NCBI GenBank assembly: GCA_005800405.1
Contig: SYFN01000083.1
Location: 1-10,806, forward strand
Reading direction: 5' to 3'
DNA length: 10,806 nucleotides
Source of the DNA: Burkholderiales bacterium
Lineage (GTDB): Bacteria > Pseudomonadota > Gammaproteobacteria > Burkholderiales > Burkholderiaceae_D
Part shown: positions 6,521 through 10,806 of the stretch, one piece after another
Numbering within the stretch: the stretch's first letter is position 1
Layout of the letters: each line of letters begins with the position of its first letter
Translations under genes and position numbers: made by a program
The notes under the pieces: generated by a model
Database searches by the model: none
The model's input: only the letters and a program-made list of their open reading frames with translations
What the model was told of the DNA's origin: nothing

Positions 6521-9274
6521 ATGACCGACACACCTCACAGTGAACCTATGAGCATAAACCCGCCTTTTACCAGTCCGAATCTTTCAAGGTTCGTCAGCCG
6601 CTGGCTGGATGCGGACCCGGCGCGTCATACCGAACTGGAGCAAATGGCCGGATTATCGCTTGCCTCGGTGGACTTTGCCCAGCTACTCGAGGTGCAATTG
6701 GCAGTGCAGCCGTCTTTGCCTGCGGCAATGCGGCGCCTGCGAAACACACTGGTCGCGGCCATCGCCGAGCGTGATCTCGCTGGCCGGGGCGATCTAGATG
6801 AGGTTCTCAGCACCATATCGGCATTCGCCGAGTTCGTGATCAACCGGCATCTAGCCGATTTGTACCGCAGCCAGTGCGAGCTGCACGGCATACCCATGGG
6901 CGAGGAATCAGGCACCACTCAAGAAATGATCGTGGTCGGTATGGGCAAGCTGGGCGGACGCGAGCTAAACGTATCTTCCGATATCGATCTGATTTTTTTA
7001 TATCCAGAAGATGGCGATACTGTGGTCACCGCCGAGGGTCAGCGCCAGCTATCCAACCATGAGTTCTTTGTACGCCTCGGCAAAAAACTGATCGCGGATA
7101 TTGCCGAGATCACTGCCGACGGGTTCAGTTTTCGGGTAGATATGGCGCTGCGGCCCAATGGTGCATCGGGCCCACTGGCGGCCAGCTTCGGGATGCTGGA
7201 AGAGTATCTGATGGTACAGGGGCGCGAATGGGAGCGTTATGCGTGGGTTAAGGCTCGTGCACTGACCGGGCGTGCCGAGGATATCGGGACGCTGGAAGCG
7301 ATTGTGCGACCTTTTGTGTACCGCCGTTACCTGGACTTTGGCTCGATTCACGCGCTGCGTGATATGCACGCGCAAATACGGGCAGAAGTCGTACGACAGG
7401 AAACTCGTCATCCGGAGCGAAACATCAATGTCAAGCTTGGCCGCGGCGGCATACGCGAGATTGAATTCCTTGCACAGGTATTTCAACTGATTCGTGGCGG
7501 ACGCGATCCTGGCCTGCGCGATCGCTCTACCCGAGCGACCCTGCGCATCCTCGCCGAAAAGAAACTGCTGCCTGCCCACGTCACCTCGAGGTTGTTGGGG
7601 GCCTATACCTTTCTTCGCAATCTGGAGCACCGAGTGCAGTATCTCGACGATGCACAAACGCATGTGTTGCCAGCATCAGAGGAAGATCGTCTGATAATGG
7701 CCCGGGCCATGGGACATGAAGACACGCCCGCCTTGCTGCATGCACTACGGACGCACACCGATTGGGTGGCGGCGCGCTTCGACGAAATTTTTGATGACAA
7801 ATCATCGCCGGATCCTGGCGCTGGCAGCGATTTCTCGCGTTTGTCATTCGATAAGGCTACGGAAGAGATGATTTCTGCTCATCTCGATCAACTCGGTTTT
7901 GATGATGCCCAGGCGTCTGCTGGCCGCCTGCTTTCCAGCTGGCGCAGTAACCGTATTCAGTCACTGCCATCACAGCGCAAGGACCAACTAGAGGCACTGC
8001 TGCATGCCTCGCTTGCTATGCTGGGCCAGCAAAGTCATTCGGTATCCGGTTCGGCGACGTTAAATCGCCTACTCGACTTTTTCGATACCATCGCCCGCCG
8101 CTCGGCGTATCTGGCCTTGCTGACCGAATATCCTCATACCTTGGCTCGGGTTATTCGCATGATGCCGTCCAGCGACTGGGCGGCAAAGTACCTGACGCGT
8201 CACCCAGTATTGTTGGATGAGTTGCTGGACGACGCTATCCTCCACACGGAACCAGAATGGCAGGCTTTTTCGCAGGAATGTCGTCAGCAACTCCAGGCTT
8301 TCAACGGCGATACCGAACGTCAGATGGATGTACTGCGGGAGCAACACCATGCTCAGTTGTTTCGCTTGCTGGCGCAAGATCTTGATGGCGTGCTCAGTGT
8401 AGAGCGCCTCGCAGATCATCTGTCCGCGTTGGCGGATGTCCTCATCTCGGTGACGCTGGATGCGGTCTGGCAGACACTGTCGGGCAAGCATCGCGATCGG
8501 CCTCGATTTGCCGTCATCGCCTATGGCAAACTTGGTGGCAAGGAGCTGGGTTATGCCTCGGATCTGGATGTCATTTTTCTGTATGACGATGAGGATCCCG
8601 AGGCACCCGCCATCTATGCGAAGCTCGCGCAGCGTTTCATTACCTGGATGACCAGTCATACGCCCGCAGGCATATTGTTTGATATCGATGTTGCCCTGAG
8701 ACCGGATGGCGCCAGCGGTCTGCTGGTGTCCTCGCTACCAGCATTCGAAAAATACCAGCATCAGTCCGCCTGGTTGTGGGAGCATCAAGCGCTGACCAGA
8801 GCTCGCTTCTGCGCTGGCGACCAGAACATCGGCGCGCAATTCGAAGCACTACGCACCCAGGTACTACGCCAGACGCGAGATCCCGTTCAGCTACGTTCTG
8901 AGATACTGGCCATGCGCCAACGCATGCATGATGCGCATCCCAATCGCTCGGAATTCTTCGATCTGAAGCACGATGCGGGCGGCATGATCGATATCGAATT
9001 CATCGTCCAATTCCTGGTGCTGCGCTTTGCGGCCCAATATCCTGCAATGACTGGTGATATTGGCAACATCGCCCTATTGAAATTGGCGGGCGAGCTCCAG
9101 CTGATTGACCCGACGCTGTCGGTCGCAGTAGGCGATGCCTACCGACTCTTCCGCAAACTTCAGCATCAAATCCGTCTGACCGGGCATGACCGGGCGCGTG
9201 TTGAACTGGCTAAGGTCGCTGAGCCACGAAAGGTGGTTGAGCAACTGTGGCAGCAAGTTCTTTTACACGACTAA
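6521..9274 (+). CDS. glnE: Bifunctional glutamine synthetase adenylyltransferase/deadenylylase
   Basis: This 917-aa cytoplasmic enzyme adenylylates and deadenylylates glutamine synthetase (GlnA), turning nitrogen assimilation down or up in response to PII and glutamine. E. coli GlnE is 946 aa, so the length is normal. Both nucleotidyltransferase modules are visible. The N-terminal deadenylylase module has GMGKLGG at 140-146 and SDID at 153-156. The C-terminal adenylylase module has YGKLGG at 668-673 and SDLD at 680-683. Each is followed by LRPNGASG or LRPDGASG and an R-rich helical part (GRGGIREIEF; DAGGMIDIEF). All metal-binding aspartates are present, so both activities should be intact. 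The start is uncertain: the frame stays open up to a TTG at 6458, but a promoter motif at 6490-6498 and the poor character of those upstream residues favour ATG 6521 or ATG 6548 (908 aa). No strong Shine-Dalgarno is present at any of these. It is transcribed alone and diverges from yhdP. Confidence 0.97.
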   Translation: MTDTPHSEPMSINPPFTSPNLSRFVSRWLDADPARHTELEQMAGLSLASVDFAQLLEVQLAVQPSLPAAMRRLRNTLVAAIAERDLAGRGDLDEVLSTISAFAEFVINRHLADLYRSQCELHGIPMGEESGTTQEMIVVGMGKLGGRELNVSSDIDLIFLYPEDGDTVVTAEGQRQLSNHEFFVRLGKKLIADIAEITADGFSFRVDMALRPNGASGPLAASFGMLEEYLMVQGREWERYAWVKARALTGRAEDIGTLEAIVRPFVYRRYLDFGSIHALRDMHAQIRAEVVRQETRHPERNINVKLGRGGIREIEFLAQVFQLIRGGRDPGLRDRSTRATLRILAEKKLLPAHVTSRLLGAYTFLRNLEHRVQYLDDAQTHVLPASEEDRLIMARAMGHEDTPALLHALRTHTDWVAARFDEIFDDKSSPDPGAGSDFSRLSFDKATEEMISAHLDQLGFDDAQASAGRLLSSWRSNRIQSLPSQRKDQLEALLHASLAMLGQQSHSVSGSATLNRLLDFFDTIARRSAYLALLTEYPHTLARVIRMMPSSDWAAKYLTRHPVLLDELLDDAILHTEPEWQAFSQECRQQLQAFNGDTERQMDVLREQHHAQLFRLLAQDLDGVLSVERLADHLSALADVLISVTLDAVWQTLSGKHRDRPRFAVIAYGKLGGKELGYASDLDVIFLYDDEDPEAPAIYAKLAQRFITWMTSHTPAGILFDIDVALRPDGASGLLVSSLPAFEKYQHQSAWLWEHQALTRARFCAGDQNIGAQFEALRTQVLRQTRDPVQLRSEILAMRQRMHDAHPNRSEFFDLKHDAGGMIDIEFIVQFLVLRFAAQYPAMTGDIGNIALLKLAGELQLIDPTLSVAVGDAYRLFRKLQHQIRLTGHDRARVELAKVAEPRKVVEQLWQQVLLHD

Positions 9275-9312
9275 GAAACTCAAAGAACCCATCTTTTTAG
9301 GTCGATGGAAAG

Positions 9313-9449
9313 GCGGCGGTGCCGCAGGCAGTACAGACGTACGGCAAGGGTGCAGCAGGGAATTCAGGCTGGATACAGCCTGCCTGCGAAACGGCACTGG
9401 CGTGCAAGCCGGTGCGCCCCCTGCAAGGGATGTCAACGCCGCTAGCGGC
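9313..9449. repeat. Cluster of inverted repeats, likely intergenic repeat element
   Basis: Five inverted repeats lie in about 137 nt: GCGGC-GGT-GCCGC (9313-9325); GTAC-AGAC-GTAC (9331-9342), which TGCC (9320-9323) and GGCA (9343-9346) can extend; CAGGCTG-GATA-CAGCCTG (9365-9382), extended by GCAGG (9355-9359) and CCTGC (9383-9387) around a 5-nt bulge; CACTGGC-GTGCAA-GCCGGTG (9395-9414, one G-T pair); and the perfect palindrome GCCGCTAGCGGC (9438-9449). None is followed by a T-run, so these are not standard terminators. The density, the change in composition against the downstream AT-rich DNA and the position just after a gene fit a dispersed extragenic repeat. A structured RNA is the alternative. 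Copy number elsewhere cannot be judged from this window. Confidence 0.5.
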
Positions 9450-9538
9450 CTAACGAGATGAGTTCTAAACCTCCCCGTCCCGCCATGGTCACGCTCTCTC
9501 TTCTTCACTCTTGCGATCTCAGCTGCTAAATCGTAGCG

Positions 9539-9551
9539 ACCGTACAACGGT
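9539..9551. repeat. 13-nt inverted repeat, possible operator
   Basis: ACCGT-ACA-ACGGT is a perfect 5-bp inverted repeat around 3 nt, about 45 nt upstream of a possible -10 element for the lipoprotein genes. It is the size of a small operator half-site pair, but I recognise no regulator for it and it could be chance. Confidence 0.25.
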
Positions 9552-9586
9552 ACAAAAATTACCGAACGAATAAGTTTCGGACTAAT

Positions 9587-9592
9587 TACAAT
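9587..9592 (+). promoter_or_regulatory. Possible -10 element for the lipoprotein pair
   Basis: TACAAT has one mismatch to TATAAT and sits in an AT-rich stretch. It would give a leader of about 68 nt before the ATG at 9668. No good -35 hexamer is found at 16-18 nt and there is no TGn extension, so the call is weak. Confidence 0.25.
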
Positions 9593-9656
9593 TATCGCAA
9601 CGTCGCTGCCCAGCAGGGACTTTTGCTCCGGCCCGATCTATTACCCTTTTTAATTC

Positions 9657-9660
9657 AGGA
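9657..9660 (+). promoter_or_regulatory. Ribosome binding site fixing the start at 9668
   Basis: AGGA followed by 7 nt and ATG is a good Shine-Dalgarno. It selects ATG 9668 over an upstream in-frame TTG at 9623, and the chosen start also places a proper lipoprotein signal peptide at the N-terminus. Confidence 0.7.
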
Positions 9661-9667
9661 CGAAATC

Positions 9668-10081
9668 ATGAACAGATGCGCCGTTCTCTGCATGGCTTTG
9701 GCCATTCTGCTTTCGGGATGCGCGACGCAGCGCGAGATCGAAAACCAGAAACTGTCCAAGAGCAATCTGACCGCAGGTCAGGTCAGCATCACACTCAAGA
9801 AAAACATCACAACGCAACAGGAAGTCATCGAGACTTTTGGTGCGCCCAATCTGGTGACACAAAACGCCGATGGCGAAGAGTCCTGGACTTATCAAAAGCA
9901 AGCGACGCTATCGAATGACAGCTCCAGCTCGGCGTTTGCAACGATCATTCTGGCTGGCGCGTCCAGCAACAGCTCAGGTCTCGAGCAATCCAGTCGGACG
10001 ATCACGCTAATCATCAAGTTCAGAGACATCAAAGGCGTGAAAACAGTGACTGATTTTTCTTCCCGCTATTCTTCATTCTGA
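9668..10081 (+). CDS. BamE/SmpA-like outer-membrane lipoprotein
   Basis: This 137-aa protein starts with a lipoprotein signal peptide, MNRCAVLCMALAILLSGC. The lipobox is LSGC with the acylated cysteine at residue 18, and Ala at +2 predicts sorting to the outer membrane by Lol. Residues about 34-77 (LTAGQVSITLKKNITTQQEV, FGAPNLVT, GEESWTYQK) follow the BamE/SmpA/OmlA pattern: a 'G.t..eV...fG.P' helix, then a hairpin ending in W.Y. A Ser/Ala-rich low-complexity stretch comes next, then a beta segment TITLIIKFRDIKGVK. BamE is part of the outer-membrane beta-barrel assembly complex. Many small lipoproteins share the fold without being BamE, and the Ser-rich insertion suggests a paralogue of unknown function. 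It probably forms an operon with the next gene, 9 nt downstream, whose ribosome site overlaps this stop codon. Confidence 0.85.
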   Translation: MNRCAVLCMALAILLSGCATQREIENQKLSKSNLTAGQVSITLKKNITTQQEVIETFGAPNLVTQNADGEESWTYQKQATLSNDSSSSAFATIILAGASSNSSGLEQSSRTITLIIKFRDIKGVKTVTDFSSRYSSF

Positions 10082-10083
10082 GG
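10080..10083 (+). promoter_or_regulatory. Ribosome binding site overlapping the upstream stop codon
   Basis: GAGG lies 7 nt before ATG 10091 and shares two bases with the TGA stop (10079-10081) of the preceding lipoprotein gene. This layout suggests translational coupling. It supports ATG 10091, although the resulting protein has an unusually long stretch before its signal peptide. Confidence 0.6.
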
Positions 10084-10090
10084 CTGAGCC

Positions 10091-10702
10091 ATGAAAACCA
10101 TGACGACCTTTATCAAAACCAACCCTGGTCCCAATAGTTCAGCCTCCGAAGTTGCGGCCAATCGGGTGGCAACGTGCTTCGGCATGAACCACGGCGGTGG
10201 CATCTTTCGACGAGTGCTGTGCGGTCTGATGGTAGGCAGTGCGCTCTTCACTGGCGGTTGCGCAATGAATGATGCGCCACAGAACAAAACTTCACTGGAA
10301 ATACAAGCGTATCAGTCCCGATCGTTTGAAGTGGACAAAAAGACAGCGTTCAATTCGGCGATGTCCGTCTTTCAGGATCTGGGCTATATCGTGAATTCAG
10401 CCAATCTGGATACCGGCTTTATTACAGCAGAATCCCCCACCAAAGGTGCGAAGGGCAACGAAGCATTTCTTTCTTTCCTGGCGGGGATGCGGGTTGAAGG
10501 AAGAACGGCAGTGACTGCATTCATTGAGGAACTCTCCTCAAAATCTGCAAAAATCCGCTTGAATTTTGTCGAAAGAAAAAAATTCTCAGGTGACTATGGT
10601 CAGCAAGCCAATCGTGACGATCCAATACAGGATCCAAAGATCTATCAGTCGGCATTCGAAAAAATTAGTGACGCTATCTTCATTCGTTCAGCGCAAAAAT
10701 AA
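10091..10702 (+). CDS. Putative lipoprotein with long N-terminal leader, function unknown
   Basis: This 203-aa protein carries a lipoprotein-type segment at residues 38-57: RR at 40-41, a hydrophobic run (VLCGLMVGSALF), then TGGC with the candidate acylated cysteine at 57. Ala at +2 suggests the outer membrane. Starting at ATG 10091, which has a good Shine-Dalgarno, leaves about 37 polar residues before the hydrophobic run. An internal ATG at 10184 (residue 32) would give a normal 25-residue signal peptide but has no clear ribosome site. The mature part (about 60-203) is a soluble alpha/beta sequence with YQSRSFEV, FQDLGYIVNSANLDTGFITA and KIYQSAFEKISDAIF. It recalls a family of small lipoproteins with an 'LQDLGF...G.i.a' pattern, possibly of BamC-like fold; I cannot name a function. 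It is co-directional with the BamE-like gene and ends just before a strong terminator. Confidence 0.8.
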   Translation: MKTMTTFIKTNPGPNSSASEVAANRVATCFGMNHGGGIFRRVLCGLMVGSALFTGGCAMNDAPQNKTSLEIQAYQSRSFEVDKKTAFNSAMSVFQDLGYIVNSANLDTGFITAESPTKGAKGNEAFLSFLAGMRVEGRTAVTAFIEELSSKSAKIRLNFVERKKFSGDYGQQANRDDPIQDPKIYQSAFEKISDAIFIRSAQK

Positions 10703-10728
10703 AAGTCGCTCTTTTCCATATTAAAAAA

Positions 10729-10761
10729 CCCTGCAGCCCAGTTGAACTGCAGGGCTTTTTT
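10729..10761. terminator. Strong intrinsic terminator, probably bidirectional
   Basis: A perfect 8-bp stem CCCTGCAG (10729-10736) / CTGCAGGG (10747-10754) encloses a 10-nt loop and is followed by C and six T on the plus strand. Six A at 10723-10728 precede the stem, so the minus strand also ends in a T-run. It begins 26 nt after the stop of the second lipoprotein gene and probably also stops a convergent gene from the right. Confidence 0.92.
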
Positions 10762-10781
10762 ACAACCGCGAGGCAGGCCAC

Positions 10782-10806
10782 TTATTTTGCGCTCATCAGT
10801 GCTGCC
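10782..10806 (-). CDS. Possible last codons of a convergent gene
   Basis: On the minus strand the frame reads Ala-Ala-Leu-Met-Ser-Ala-Lys then TAA (10784-10782). The stop sits 20 nt before a hairpin with a T-run on that strand, the expected position for a gene end. Only seven codons are visible, so neither the gene nor its identity can be established. Confidence 0.35.

Larger units (their letters stand above)
9275..9667. other. 393-nt non-coding region between glnE and lipoprotein pair
   Basis: No gene is supported. The left part (about 9310-9450) is GC-rich and full of inverted repeats, described separately. Directly after glnE there is only a weak A/T hairpin, AAAGA-ACCCA-TCTTT (9282-9296), with a short T tail; I do not call it a terminator. 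From about 9520 the composition turns AT-rich and holds two small inverted repeats: ACCGT-ACA-ACGGT (9539-9551), and CCGAA (9562-9566) with TTCGG (9576-9580). A possible -10 element and the ribosome site of the next gene follow. Confidence 0.6.

Noticed and set aside
7049..8659. Minus-strand open frames of 204 and 196 codons inside glnE
   Set aside because: They lie wholly opposite the catalytic and helical parts of GlnE and their translations have no recognisable domain.
9282..9298. Possible glnE terminator AAAGA-ACCCA-TCTTTTT
   Set aside because: The stem is only five mostly A-T pairs, too weak for a confident intrinsic terminator.
9394..9455. Integron attC-like end, because GCCTAAC follows a GC-rich palindrome
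   Set aside because: The matching GTTRRRY core at the other end is missing and there is no integrase or cassette structure nearby.
9263..9547. Minus-strand 94-codon frame across the intergenic hairpin cluster
   Set aside because: Low-complexity Pro/Ala/Arg-rich translation that reads straight through the palindromes and overlaps the glnE end; more likely a by-product of the repeat sequence than a gene.

Overview
The window looks like a chromosomal housekeeping segment from a betaproteobacterium, probably in the Burkholderiales. The main evidence is a glnE gene transcribed away from a yhdP - nitrilase - tldD gene row, an arrangement I associate with that class. Base composition looks moderately GC-rich by eye. 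An Oxalobacteraceae-like host is possible but is only a guess. I see no insertion sequence, phage gene, CRISPR array, tRNA or rRNA, and no clear sign of recent transfer in the coding regions.

Left half (1-6248, all minus strand, read right to left). yhdP encodes a very large AsmA-like inner-membrane protein of the inter-membrane lipid-transport group. It is followed after 20 nt by a small carbon-nitrogen hydrolase of the NIT1/deaminated-glutathione-amidase type. After a longer 252-nt gap comes tldD, the metalloprotease partner of TldE/PmbA; the window edge cuts it at codon 334. The three genes are co-directional and probably form one operon, with a possible extra promoter before tldD.

Centre (6249-9274). 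A 272-nt divergent spacer separates yhdP from glnE on the plus strand. glnE encodes the bifunctional glutamine synthetase adenylyltransferase/deadenylylase, with both nucleotidyltransferase modules intact. An extended -10 promoter motif lies inside the longest possible reading frame and argues for a start at 6521 or later.

Right part (9275-10806). A 393-nt non-coding stretch contains a dense cluster of hairpins (about 9313-9449). It looks like a dispersed intergenic repeat or a structured RNA. Next is a two-gene lipoprotein unit on the plus strand: a 137-aa BamE/SmpA-like lipoprotein, then a 203-aa lipoprotein with an unusually long leader. The pair ends at a strong, apparently bidirectional intrinsic terminator. 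Just beyond it is what looks like the last few codons of a convergent gene on the minus strand.

Nothing here supports a wholly new system. The points most worth a second look are the hairpin cluster downstream of glnE, the lipoprotein pair, and the start-site corrections.
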